Shown here: in pieces, positions 51,167-61,300 of the stretch
Numbering within the stretch: position 1 is the first letter of the stretch
Layout of the letters: every line of letters begins with the position of its first letter
Source: Anaerolineaceae bacterium
GTDB taxonomy: Bacteria; Chloroflexota; Anaerolineae; Aggregatilineales; Phototrophicaceae
Length of the DNA: 64,000 nucleotides
Direction of reading: 5' to 3'
Assembly (NCBI GenBank): GCA_002699585.1
Contig: PABP01000014.1
Span: 186,001-250,000, forward strand
Made by a program: the position numbers and the translations under genes
The notes under the pieces: model-generated
What the model saw: only the letters and a program-made list of their open reading frames with translations
Database searches by the model: none
What the model was told of the DNA's origin: nothing

Positions 51167-53461
51167 ATGCCTACTTTTACAAAATCAAGAAAATTACATG
51201 TGCTGTTTTTGCTAGGGCTACTGCTGATCATCGGCAGTGCCGTTCCGACTTTCGCTCAGGATATTATCGAGCCGATGCCGCCGATTATCTGCTGTGGTGT
51301 CGCCACCGACCCCGATTGGCTCTCGATTGATTTCCACCGCGTTAACGTCACCATCGATGAGCAAATCGCCAATACGCTGGTCGAGATGCAGTTCACCAAC
51401 AATGGTGAAATGCTGGCCGAGGGCACCTTCATGTTCCCGCTGCCGCAGGGTGCAACCGTCGAGCGCCTGACCATGTACGTCGATGGGGTCGCCATTGACG
51501 CCAAAATTCTGCCAGCGGACGAAGCGCGCCAGATTTACGATGAAATCGTGCGCCAGTACCGTGACCCGGCCCTGCTGGAGTACGTCGGCCAGGATTTGCT
51601 GCAAGCCAATGTGTTCCCTATCCCGCCCGGTGATTCACGCAAGATCGACATCAGCTACGACCAACTGCTGGAAATCGACAACGGCCTGCTGCATTACGTC
51701 TATCCCATGCACGCCGATGGCAATAACAGCCGCTATATCAACCAGATGAACATCCGCGTTACGGCTCATGATGACAATGCCATCAGCAATGTCTATTCAC
51801 CGAGCCACCGCATCGCCATCAGCCGCCCGGATGACAACAGTTTTACTGTGGGCTTCGAGCAGAGCGGTTTCATCCCTGGTGAGGACTTCAGCCTGTATTA
51901 TGGACTGCGCCAGGATAGCATCGACCTCAACCTGCTGAGCTATCGTGAGAGCGCCAACGAAGATGGCTTCTTCATGCTGATGATGCAGCCACCCCTGACC
52001 GCTGACGAGAGCAGCATTCAGCCCAAAGATGTGGTCATCGTGCTCGATCAATCCGGTAGTATGGGCGGCACCAAATGGGAACAAGCCCGCGAAGCGACCA
52101 ACTACGTGCTGCGCAATCTCAACAGCCAGGACCGCTTCAACGTAATTTCGTTCAGCACCGGCTGGCGCGTGTATTCCCGTGAATTGCTGCCTGCCAGTGA
52201 CCGTGACGCAGCCATCAGTTGGGTGAATACGCTGTATGCCGAAGGCGGCACTGACATCAACGGCGCACTGGAAACAGCTCTGGGCTTTACCCAAGAACGC
52301 CCCATGACCATCCTGTTCATGACCGACGGCCTCGCTACCGAAGGCATCACCGAAACCAGCGCCATTCTGGCCAACCTGGAAGCCAAAGCGTCACCCAATG
52401 CGCGTATCTTCACCTTCGGCGTTGGTGATGATGTCGATACCTTCTTGCTGGATGCCCTCGTGCGTGATTTCAGGGGAACGGGCAGCTACGTTCGCCCGAC
52501 CGAGCGCATCGACGAAGAAGTCGCCAGCCTGTATACCAAGATCAGCGCCCCGGTCATGACTGACATCGCTCTCAGTATCGATGGCGTCACCACGGAACTG
52601 GTCTATCCGCAGCAGCTACCGGACCTGTTCGCTGGCGAGCAAGTGACCCTCATTGGTCGCTATCGCGGTGATGCCAGCAACGCCAGCATCACGCTGACAG
52701 GTATGGTCAACGGCCAGCAGCAGACCATCCAACTGGCTGACCCTGAGTTCCGCAGCAATGCTGGCGGCGATAGCTTCCTGGGCCGCCTGTGGGCCACACG
52801 CCGCATCGGCGATTTACTCAACAGCATCCGCCTCAATGGTGAAAGTGACGAACTGGTCGATAGCGTAGTCAACCTGAGCATTCGTTACGGCATCATCACG
52901 CCCTATACCAGCTTCCTGATCGAAGAAGACGACATCCTCAGTGAACGGGGCCGACGCCAAGCGCTGGATAGCTTTGAAGAAGAAGCCGGGGAATTGGCGC
53001 GCAACTCGACGGGTGCGTCGGCTGTGGATGCCGCCGATACCGCCCTCGACCTGCAAAGTGCCAATGCGCCCGCACCAATGGTTATGACGCCCTCGCCCGC
53101 GCCAACCATGAATGCCATGTCCACCAACGATGGTACAGTCGGCATGGGTGGTGGGGCCTCCGAGGCTGAAGCACCTGGCACACTCGGTTACGATGCTGAT
53201 GATGGCGAAGGCATCTTCCGTCCGGCCAACCCGGTACAGACTGTCGCCGGAAAAACCTTCCTATGGCAGGATGGCGTCTGGACCGATACGACTTTCAACC
53301 CGGATAGCATGGAAACGGTCGATGTCACCTTCCTGAGCGATGCCTACTTCGACTTGCTGGCTCAGTTCCCGGATGCGGGGCAGTACCTGGCCCTGGGTGA
53401 ACAGGTTATTGTGGTGCTGGATGGCACCGCCTACCAGATCGTCCCGGAAGCAACCGAGTAA
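51167..53461 (+). CDS. exported VIT plus VWA domain protein
   Basis: This 764-residue protein has a signal peptide (VLFLLGLLLIIGSAVPTFAQ). The vault-inter-alpha-trypsin (VIT) domain covers about residues 45-185 (HRVNVTIDEQIANTLVEMQFTN, EGTFMFPLPQGATV, YDEIVRQYRDPALLEYVGQ). A von Willebrand A domain lies at about 285-460 with an intact MIDAS site (VLDQSGSMGGTKW). A C-terminal module of about 200 residues includes a Met/Pro-rich linker. This is the inter-alpha-trypsin-inhibitor heavy-chain-like family, which is metal-binding and thought to act in adhesion. GTGGAGGCC precedes the ATG. A terminator follows. Confidence 0.94.
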   Translation: MPTFTKSRKLHVLFLLGLLLIIGSAVPTFAQDIIEPMPPIICCGVATDPDWLSIDFHRVNVTIDEQIANTLVEMQFTNNGEMLAEGTFMFPLPQGATVERLTMYVDGVAIDAKILPADEARQIYDEIVRQYRDPALLEYVGQDLLQANVFPIPPGDSRKIDISYDQLLEIDNGLLHYVYPMHADGNNSRYINQMNIRVTAHDDNAISNVYSPSHRIAISRPDDNSFTVGFEQSGFIPGEDFSLYYGLRQDSIDLNLLSYRESANEDGFFMLMMQPPLTADESSIQPKDVVIVLDQSGSMGGTKWEQAREATNYVLRNLNSQDRFNVISFSTGWRVYSRELLPASDRDAAISWVNTLYAEGGTDINGALETALGFTQERPMTILFMTDGLATEGITETSAILANLEAKASPNARIFTFGVGDDVDTFLLDALVRDFRGTGSYVRPTERIDEEVASLYTKISAPVMTDIALSIDGVTTELVYPQQLPDLFAGEQVTLIGRYRGDASNASITLTGMVNGQQQTIQLADPEFRSNAGGDSFLGRLWATRRIGDLLNSIRLNGESDELVDSVVNLSIRYGIITPYTSFLIEEDDILSERGRRQALDSFEEEAGELARNSTGASAVDAADTALDLQSANAPAPMVMTPSPAPTMNAMSTNDGTVGMGGGASEAEAPGTLGYDADDGEGIFRPANPVQTVAGKTFLWQDGVWTDTTFNPDSMETVDVTFLSDAYFDLLAQFPDAGQYLALGEQVIVVLDGTAYQIVPEATE

Positions 53462-53484
53462 CCTAACTCAAGCAATGCATCACC

Positions 53485-53514
53485 AAAGGGCCTGATTCGT
53501 CAGGCTCTTTTTTT
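53485..53514 (+). terminator. rho-independent terminator
   Basis: A stem AGGGCCTGA/TCAGGCTCT with a TTCG loop is followed by seven T, just behind the VIT/VWA gene. Confidence 0.88.
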
Positions 53515-53593
53515 GCGTGTGTCGCATTTAAGGGGCTGATTTGCTACAAATGGGTCCTTGTGAGTATCACGTTTGTGAATAGGGTGCCAGTTG

Positions 53594-54826
53594 ATGAACA
53601 TGATCTTCAGCAATTTTCGGTTGTGGTGGCAGCGACCACGCAATATTAGAGATCGCGTCGACCATCGGCAGGTCACGTTCTTAGAGCTGTTTTATGACCT
53701 TGTTTACGTCGCTTTGATTGCACAGCTAACGCAGGCGCTGGCCACGCAAATCGATCTAACCCACATCCTCAACTTTATGTTTCTCTTTTTCATTGTCTGG
53801 TGGGCATGGCTAAACGGCACATCCTATCACGATTTACATGGCAACGATGACATTCGCACGCGGGTCTTCACGTTTCTACAAATGTTCACTGTGGCCGCGA
53901 TGGCTGTTTTCGCCCATGATGCTATGGGCGATACATCAGTGGGTTTTGCCTTATCTTATGCCGCTTTCCAGTTGATTTTGACGTATCTCTGGTGGCGAAC
54001 AGGCGTCCATGACCCGAATCATCGTCCCCTGTCGACACCCTATGTCTTTGCATTTTTGATCAACACGCTCCTATTTGTGGCTTCAGTATTTATGGAGCCG
54101 CCGCTGCGCTTTTATCTATGGGGTATCTCAACGGTTATTTCGCTGATGTTGCCGATTGTGATTGCGGCATTGGCACGTAATCGACCCGAAGTTCAGGAGC
54201 AAATCACATTGAGTTTGACCCCATCAGCCTCTTTTGTAGAGCGATTTGGACTGTTGACGATCATTGTGCTCGGTGAAGTTGTTGTGGCGGTTGTATCCGG
54301 CCTGTCTTCTCTTGATGATATGACGATGGATATTGGACTTGTTGCAATTCTGAGCATGTTGATCGGGATCAGTCTGTGGTGGCTGTTTTTCGACTATGTC
54401 TCCCATCGCAAACCAAGCGCAGGGCGAGTCAGTTTCTTGATCTGGGCGCTTACACATCTGGTTGTGAGTGCAGGTATCGCTATGATTGGCGCCGCTATCC
54501 TGAACGTGATTGAGCAAGGGCGTGATACTTTGCCATCCGATGTGCGTTGGTTACTGGTCCTGGCGATTGCTGGCGTGCTACTAGGAATTGCTATTCTGAT
54601 CCAAACAATCCGCGTGCCAGAGCAATACCATATGGGATTTCGAAAAGGGCAAATAGTGATGGTCATCGCCGCAATGATCATTGTTGCCCTGGGCTTGACT
54701 TCCCTGGAGACCATCCCCTTGTTGATCACCATCGTTATCTGCATGATCACGCCCGTATTTTTTGGACTGGCCTTTTGGTTAAAGGAAACGGTACACAATC
54801 TGGAAAATGCACCAGAGACAGCCTGA
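53594..54826 (+). CDS. low temperature requirement A (LtrA) family membrane protein
   Basis: This 410-residue protein matches LtrA: the N-terminal VDHRQVTFLELFYDLVYVALIAQLTQAL, then FIVWWAWLNGTSYHDLHGNDDIRTRVFTFLQMF, and further on ERFGLLTIIVLGEVVVAVVSGL, with about 10-12 membrane spans. The family was named for a Listeria mutant that fails to grow in the cold, but its molecular activity is unknown. ATG at 53594 follows AGGGTG; a TTG just before it is less likely. Confidence 0.93.
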   Translation: MNMIFSNFRLWWQRPRNIRDRVDHRQVTFLELFYDLVYVALIAQLTQALATQIDLTHILNFMFLFFIVWWAWLNGTSYHDLHGNDDIRTRVFTFLQMFTVAAMAVFAHDAMGDTSVGFALSYAAFQLILTYLWWRTGVHDPNHRPLSTPYVFAFLINTLLFVASVFMEPPLRFYLWGISTVISLMLPIVIAALARNRPEVQEQITLSLTPSASFVERFGLLTIIVLGEVVVAVVSGLSSLDDMTMDIGLVAILSMLIGISLWWLFFDYVSHRKPSAGRVSFLIWALTHLVVSAGIAMIGAAILNVIEQGRDTLPSDVRWLLVLAIAGVLLGIAILIQTIRVPEQYHMGFRKGQIVMVIAAMIIVALGLTSLETIPLLITIVICMITPVFFGLAFWLKETVHNLENAPETA

Positions 54827-54980
54827 TATTTTGATGTGATTTGGGGAATGAGACATCTTTTCCGAGGATGACTAAATTATAACGCATTTGCCCTTGGCTC
54901 GACACACCAACCATTGGGGGGATCTGATAGGCGCTTCTGTCCGATAATGAGGGCGACGCAAACCTGGCTCAGGAGGCTTT

Positions 54981-55376
54981 ATGCTGCTCATTGACCATGC
55001 ATCACAGGCAGTCGATTGGCGTGGCCGCGATAAAAACGTGGCCCAACGCACCCTCGTCAGCGCGCAAACAGGCGCAACCAACCTGACCATCTGGGAGCTG
55101 CACTCACCCGTCGATACGGGCGCACCCATGCATGTGCATCCCCATGAAGAAACCATTACGGTGCTGCAAGGGCACATCGTTGCACGCATCGGCGAGGAGC
55201 GAGTCGAAGCCCATACCGGACAGACCATCTACATGCCTGTAGATGTGCCGCACGGCTTCCGCGTGGTGGGCGATGCTCCTGCGCATCTGCTGGTCGTGTT
55301 CCCGGTGGGGGATGTGACCTATGAGTACATGCGCAGCCGCTACAATCCCGCTGATGTCAACGAACGACTGGCCTAA
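54981..55376 (+). CDS. cupin-domain protein
   Basis: This 131-residue protein is a single cupin barrel. Motif 1 is seen as PMHVHPHEETITVLQGHIVARIG, with two histidines and a glutamate for metal, and motif 2 as HTGQTIYMPVDVPHGFRVVG. The metal site is thus intact. Small cupins may be enzymes or binding proteins, and the substrate is unknown. AGGAGGC precedes the ATG. REP-like copy C lies behind the stop. Confidence 0.93.
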   Translation: MLLIDHASQAVDWRGRDKNVAQRTLVSAQTGATNLTIWELHSPVDTGAPMHVHPHEETITVLQGHIVARIGEERVEAHTGQTIYMPVDVPHGFRVVGDAPAHLLVVFPVGDVTYEYMRSRYNPADVNERLA

Positions 55377-55418
55377 AACATCGCTTTAGCCGTATTTTAG
55401 AAAATCAACTTCTACAGC

Positions 55419-55447
55419 GTAGGGGCACGACATGTCGTGCCCTTTTT
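55419..55447 (+). repeat. REP-like hairpin with GTAG head (copy C)
   Basis: GTAG (55419-55422) heads the perfect palindrome GGGCACGACATGTCGTGCCC (55423-55442) and a run of five T. It lies between two converging genes. It differs from copy A by one compensated base pair in each arm (G-C to A-T), as selection for the hairpin predicts. Confidence 0.85.
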
Positions 55448-56849
55448 ACATATCCGGCTCATTCAAAATAGCGATGAGTTTGACAGCTCCTTCCTTAAGC
55501 CGCTCACTCCACAAAAATTCCTCAGCGACCCAATCCACATCCAGATGGCGTTCGTCTTTATCGACAAGTTGCTGCCATAGGGTTTTTGCCTGCTCAACCT
55601 CGCCCAGTGCGTGATGTGTGATGGCCATTCCGCCGACACAATCAGGCTCATCGTTGCTGAGTTCAAGCGCTTTTAGAAACTGGGCTTTGGCATCTTTATA
55701 CTTACCCTGTTCAAAATAAATCTGGCCACGTGCTTCATACGCATAGTGCCAATTCTGATCCAGCAAAGTTGCTTTGTTTAGGTACTCAAATGCTTTTTCA
55801 TAATCGCCCAAACGATAATAATTGCATCCAATATTGTTGATGACGTTGACATTATCGGGTTCCATAGCGAGTGCTTTTTCATCAAAAGCGAGTGCTTCCT
55901 CAAATTTTTGCTGATGAGCCGCCAGAAAACCTTGATAGATTAGCAACCCAATGGATTCAGGTTCTAGTTCGGCCGCCTTGGTGAGGTCGGCTTCGGCCTC
56001 ATCGTAGCGGTGTAATCGAATGTAGTTCAGCCCTCGACTTCTCAGATATTTTGCATTATCTGGTTCTAGGCTGAGGGCAAAGTTATGATCTGCGAGTGCT
56101 TCGGCATATCTACCTAAATCGGAATAATAGGTAGCCCGAACAAAATACGTTTCTGGATTGTCACCATCTAAACGAACAACTTCTTCTAGGTCTGCGAATA
56201 CCTCGTTACTCCGGCCTATTTTGGAATAGGCGAATGCTCGCAGCTTATACAGTTGAACCTGTGGTTCAATCATGATGGCCCGATTGTAATAGGCGATGGC
56301 CTTTTCGTAGTCTTGCATCTCCAAGTATGTGGACCCGCAGTACCAAAATCCATGATATGTACTGCTGTTCATTGTAAGATACTGCTGGAAATCGATAATT
56401 GCAGCCAGGTAGTTTTTCTGCCTGAAATAAAGGATGCCCCGATTTAGAAGCGCATGAATAGTCACTCCCTGGTTTAGCTCGATTGCACGGCTGAGTTCGC
56501 GGATAGCTTCTTCCTCTTGGTCAAGCTGATGGTGAGCCAGCCCACACCAATAGTGTAGGTCGGCAATGCCGGATTTGAGTGCTATCGCTTGATGACAGTC
56601 CTTGATCGTGGCTTCATAATCTTTGAGGTGATAATTCAGATTAGCCCGGGCAGCAGTCGCCATGTAATTATTGGGCTCTTTTTCAAGGATGGCTGTGCAT
56701 TTAGCGAGGGCCTCAGTGGCGTCTTCCTCCGAGAGTGAGTCGACTTTGTAACGCCACTGGTATATATCGCGATCTTCCTGATCGTGTGCGACAAGTCGAT
56801 CAAAGAACTGAAATAGCAGGCGTATAAGCGATTTTATCAATGCCACCAA
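55446..56849 (-). CDS. TPR-repeat protein
   Basis: This 467-residue protein is built almost entirely of about 12 tetratricopeptide repeats (34-residue units such as GFWYCGSTYLEMQDYEKAIAYYNRAI and NVINNIGCNYYRLGDYEKAFEYLNKA). A short basic/hydrophobic N-terminus (VALIKSLIRLLFQFFDRLV) may attach it to the membrane. TPR proteins serve as scaffolds; the partner is unknown. The start is a TTG (56849) or the GTG at 56846, both behind AGGA. Its stop lies within the T-run of REP-like copy C. Confidence 0.93.
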   Translation of the reverse strand: MVALIKSLIRLLFQFFDRLVAHDQEDRDIYQWRYKVDSLSEEDATEALAKCTAILEKEPNNYMATAARANLNYHLKDYEATIKDCHQAIALKSGIADLHYWCGLAHHQLDQEEEAIRELSRAIELNQGVTIHALLNRGILYFRQKNYLAAIIDFQQYLTMNSSTYHGFWYCGSTYLEMQDYEKAIAYYNRAIMIEPQVQLYKLRAFAYSKIGRSNEVFADLEEVVRLDGDNPETYFVRATYYSDLGRYAEALADHNFALSLEPDNAKYLRSRGLNYIRLHRYDEAEADLTKAAELEPESIGLLIYQGFLAAHQQKFEEALAFDEKALAMEPDNVNVINNIGCNYYRLGDYEKAFEYLNKATLLDQNWHYAYEARGQIYFEQGKYKDAKAQFLKALELSNDEPDCVGGMAITHHALGEVEQAKTLWQQLVDKDERHLDVDWVAEEFLWSERLKEGAVKLIAILNEPDM

Positions 56850-56924
56850 GAGAAAATCCTGAAACTAGCGAGTGTATACAGGTAATATTTTATCCTAGTT
56901 GGCCAGATCAGTGTGTTTAGAAGC

Positions 56925-56948
56925 AAAAAGGGCACGATAATCGTGCCC
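56925..56948 (-). terminator. REP-like hairpin/terminator (copy G)
   Basis: A perfect 8-bp stem GGGCACGA/TCGTGCCC with a three-base loop reads into TTTTTG on the minus strand, behind the EEP-family gene. It shares the arms of copy C, and its head is GTCG instead of GTAG. Confidence 0.8.
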
Positions 56949-56973
56949 CGACGGAAGCTCATAATGAGGTTGT

Positions 56974-57984
56974 CTAGTCCATTTCAAATGTGGCGACGAC
57001 CGGGGCATGGTCGCTTTCCGGGAATTTGGCATCTGTACGGAACGCACCGGATTCATCGGGCAGGATTTCATTATGGATCTGTGTGCCCTGATAATGGGCC
57101 AGCAGCGCCCGTGATGCCACCACATGGTCCAGCATTTCGCCGCTGCCCAGGTGCTTGAGCGTATAACGTGCTTGTTCCGGCACACTCAATTCACAGGGAA
57201 CCATCACGCGCCCGACCAGACCCGGATTGCCCGTATCCTCGACCATACCGCGAATGGCCTTCATGGGGACGTCGTCAATGTCCGCGTTGAAATCACCACA
57301 GACGACGATATAGGGCGCGGGGTCACCATTGATCTCGGCCACATCGAAGATGCTGTCAATCAGGATGCGCGTTTCCAGGGCTTGTCCGACGCGCTTCATC
57401 GCGGAAACAAACGAGCCTTCCGCCCAACCGGCACCCGTTCGCCAGGTGAAGCGGTCGAGCATCTGACCCTTAATCGTGGTTGGTAGCCGTGATTTGAGGT
57501 GCAGGTTGATGACATGCAGCACACGGCCATTGCCCAGATCGAGCTGTGCATAAAAAATCGGGCGCTCCCAGCTAATTTTCCCGGCTTCATCGTCCAACGG
57601 ACTTTCTGTCACTTTACGATACAGCGGCGCGTCGGTCAGTTCGTGCTTGATTTGCTGGTACTTCAGGATAGGGAAGCGGCTGAGGATGACCAGATTGCGT
57701 TCGTCATAGGGTTCATCGCGGGTGGTGAGCGTGGTTGCCATGTGATAATTGGCATAGCGTGTCCCGGCGACCATCGCTTCTAAGGCCAGCAATTGTCGTT
57801 TCTGTCCCGGTCGCTCCTGGCCGTTGACCTCCTGCAAACACAGGACATCGGCGTTCAGGCGTTCTAGTTGTGGGCGCATGATGGCGATACGCACCGAAAG
57901 CGGCGCGTCATATTCACTGGGCGGCACTTTATCTTCGTCAAGATTTTCCAGATTAAACGTGGCGATTTTGAGCGACGTAACCAT
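56974..57984 (-). CDS. endonuclease/exonuclease/phosphatase (EEP) family protein
   Basis: This 336-residue protein has the EEP metal-dependent phosphoesterase blocks: KIATFNLENLDEDK, ADVLCLQEVNG (metal-binding Glu), VINLHLKSR, VVCGDFNADIDDVP (catalytic Asp-Asn) and FPESDHAPVVATF (terminal D-H pair). The active site is complete. Substrates in this family include DNA, RNA and phospholipids, so the specific one is unknown. ATG at 57984 follows AAGGGAG; a GTG at 57993 is less likely. It is not a secreted form, as there is no signal peptide. Confidence 0.94.
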   Translation of the reverse strand: MVTSLKIATFNLENLDEDKVPPSEYDAPLSVRIAIMRPQLERLNADVLCLQEVNGQERPGQKRQLLALEAMVAGTRYANYHMATTLTTRDEPYDERNLVILSRFPILKYQQIKHELTDAPLYRKVTESPLDDEAGKISWERPIFYAQLDLGNGRVLHVINLHLKSRLPTTIKGQMLDRFTWRTGAGWAEGSFVSAMKRVGQALETRILIDSIFDVAEINGDPAPYIVVCGDFNADIDDVPMKAIRGMVEDTGNPGLVGRVMVPCELSVPEQARYTLKHLGSGEMLDHVVASRALLAHYQGTQIHNEILPDESGAFRTDAKFPESDHAPVVATFEMD

Positions 57985-58300
57985 ATCAGGCACTCCCTTG
58001 ATCCGCTAATACAGACCGAAGATGGCATCATTGGCACTATAGCATGCTTGTTTGTTGGGTGGGGCCGTCAGGCTATAAAAAACCTGTACCAATTGGGTAA
58101 CGGCTCGTATTCATAGGACGTTCGCTCGATTGAACACAATCTGGCACAATAGGGTATAATGTGATCCAATGCGTAATAACTAAAATGAAACCAAATGTTA
58201 GCGGTTTGTCCGTTATCATAATGCCTGTTATCGTATTGCGTGTTTTCAAAATGCCTGTACTAACAGCGACATCCAGCACAGCACAAGTGGGATAACATCC

Positions 58301-61300
58301 ATGTCTGATCGTCCTTTGAACAGCTCTGACGAACAACCGGAATACAGCGGTGGTTGGCGTTCACCGTCCAAGCCATCGCTCTGGCGTGATGTCGCCAAAC
58401 CCAGTGAAGAATCCGCCGGGTGGCGTGTCGTCACAGCCTTGCCGGAAGAAATCGGCGCACAGCCAGAAGAAGAAGGTGGTTGGCACCTGCCGATGCCAGA
58501 AGATACCATCTACGAAGAGGGCCAGACAATCGAGATGAAGCCGGTGACGGATGCTGCTCAGCAGCGCCCGGAAGACCTCATCGCTGATCTGGTCAGCCAG
58601 CAAGATGTGGATGAAAACGAAGAAGCCCCGGCACGCCCGGAAGACATGGTCAGTTGGCCGGAGCTGATGGCTTTGCGCTCGATGGAGGGTGGCGCCCAGC
58701 AAGGCGTTACCTCTGAGATGGAAGCTGTCGAGGATGACCTTTCCGGCGCGGAAAAAGTGGTCATTACCCAGTCGATGGAAGCCGTAAACGTTGAGCCGGA
58801 AGATGCCCTGGAAGCGGCTGAAGAAATCGAAGAAGCTGAAGAAATCGAAGAAGAAGCTGAAGAAGCGGTCGAAGAAGATGCCAACGCCAGCTACATGGCA
58901 GATCAAATCGCCAAGTTACAAGACGAGATGGCTGGTGTCGAGGACGAAGAAGACGACGAACAAATTGGCGAGCAAACTGCTGCCAACATGGATTTTTACC
59001 AGCAGCAGATCGCCGCTTTGCAGGGCGAGCAGACTGACGACGTCGCATCGGGCTATACGCCTATCCCCCAGGGGACCGAGCGTGTAGACGCTATCGAACC
59101 AGCGGCTCAGGCTCCGCTCAATCCGGCGGATGTCGAACTGGCCAAACGGTTTAGAGAGACGCAGCAGGCCGTCATGAGCTTGCGTCGCCAGTATGACAAC
59201 GGCCTCATTACCTACGATCAACTGCAACAGCGCGTCAGCAACTATGCCATTCTGGATAACGATCAAGTCTGGTGGCAGTATGGCGCGGATAATCGCCAAT
59301 GGTACCGCTACGACAACGCCAGCCAGCAGTGGGTGGTCGATCAGCCGCCTGTGCCCCTGACGCTGGGTGCGCCGCCGACTGAAACCGGCCAGCTTGACCC
59401 CAACGAGGTGTTGGCGGGGTCGCTGCCTTATTTGCCGGATACGCAAGGCCCGCCGGAAGCCAGCACCGGGGACCTTGATCCCTATGGCGGCAGCGGAACG
59501 CCTGTGCCCAATCCCAATCAGCCTGTCTATGATCCCGACTACACCATGGTCGGGGCGACTTACGACCGTGACGAGATCGCCAGTGCCGCGCCGACCATCG
59601 CCAACATGAACCCGGTGGATAGCAACGCGACGATGGTTTCGCCATCGGTCAGTGGTTATGAAGAAGCCGACCAGTTCATTGAGCGGCCTTATGACGACCG
59701 CGCCGACATCGCGCCGGAATACAGCAGTGCCAGCGAAAGCCCCATCTACGAAGACCTGGAAGCCGAACGTCAGGCGGGCCTTATGCGCGCCATCGCGATT
59801 GTCGCCGGGTTGGTGGTTGCTGGTGGTGTGCTGCTGCTGATTATGGGTGGCGTGGGCTTGGTGCTGTGGTACAACAACACCGTTAACCCATATATCGCTG
59901 CCATTGACAATCTGGTTGCTTACGAACCGGAATTCCTGACAGCGCGCATCATGGATGCCAACGGCGATATGATTGCCGAACTCAACAGCCGTGAGGGTGG
60001 CGCGCGCGATGCCGTTGCACTGACGGATATGTCGCCCTTCGTGATCCATGCCATTGTTAGCACGGAAAATCGCACATTCTACGAAGACCCCGGCTTTGAT
60101 ATTGGCCGTGTACTCAGCGCGTTGCTGGATAACCTGTCCTCGGATGAAATCGTCAGTGGGGCCAGTACCATCACGCAGCAGGTCGCTCGTAACCTCGTTT
60201 TGCAAGATACGGAAGTGACTGCCGACCGCAAACTGCGTGAAATCCTGGTGGCGATGGAAATCTCGCGTCGCTATGACAAAAACTTCATCCTTGAGCTGTA
60301 CCTGAACGAAATTTTCTTCGGCAACCAGAGCTATGGTGTGGAAGCCGCCAGCCAGTTCTATTTCGATAAGCCTGCCTCCGAAGTCAACATGGCGGAAGCA
60401 GCCCTGCTGGCGGGTCTGATTAGCTCCCCGGCGGCCAATGACCCGGTCATCAACCTGGAACAAGCCAAACGCGCCACGCGCAATAGCCTGCGACTGATGT
60501 TGGAAGCGGGCTGTCTCGACTTCCAGCATGGCCAGTGGGCCGCCCCCGGCGATGACTTCTGCATCCTGCCGAACCAGACAACCGTTGATGTTGGCGGTAC
60601 GCCGCAGATGCTCATCCGCCCCAATGCCGATGGCACATATGGTGGTTATGTCGCTGTCGAATTGGCGCGGCTTGAAACACGTACTTACAGCCCGCGTCAG
60701 GCCACGTTGCAGTACCCGCACTTCGTCAATTACGTTCAGGCCCAGATCGAAGCCATATTCGGCACGACGGACGTCATGTACCAGCGTGGCTTCACGATTT
60801 ACACCACGCTCAACCCGCGCATTCAGGATGTGGCCGAGAGTGCCCTGGAACGCCGTGTCGATCAGTTGGTCAATAACGGTGTGGAAACTGGCTCGGTCAT
60901 GGTAACCGACCCGCAAACGGGCGCGGTCCGGGCGATGGTCGGTAGCCCCGATTTCAATGATGAGACGATCAACGGCCAGTTCGATAACACTCGTAGCTGG
61001 CAGCAACCGGGCAGCGCCATCAAGCCCTTCGTTTATGCTGCCGCGATGGCAGGCCTGCCAGATGGCAGCTACCTGACCCCGGCCAGCATCGTCTGGGATG
61101 TATATACCGAGTACCCGGTCCAGGGTGCGCCGCCCTATGTGCCGCCGAACTTCAACAACGCGACGCCGCAGGGTCCCATCCCGCTGCGTTTCGCCCTGCA
61201 AAATAGCATCAACATCCCGGCGGTCAAGACACTGGAAATGGTCGGTCTATCCAATTTCCAGACCTTTGCCAACAACATGCAAATCCAATTCTTCCCGGAT

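Noticed and set aside
58916-61201. Long minus-strand frame (761 residues) opposite the PBP gene
   Set aside because: It is a shadow of the PBP frame; the sense protein has all catalytic motifs, while the antisense text matches no fold and is rich in Arg/His/Gly.
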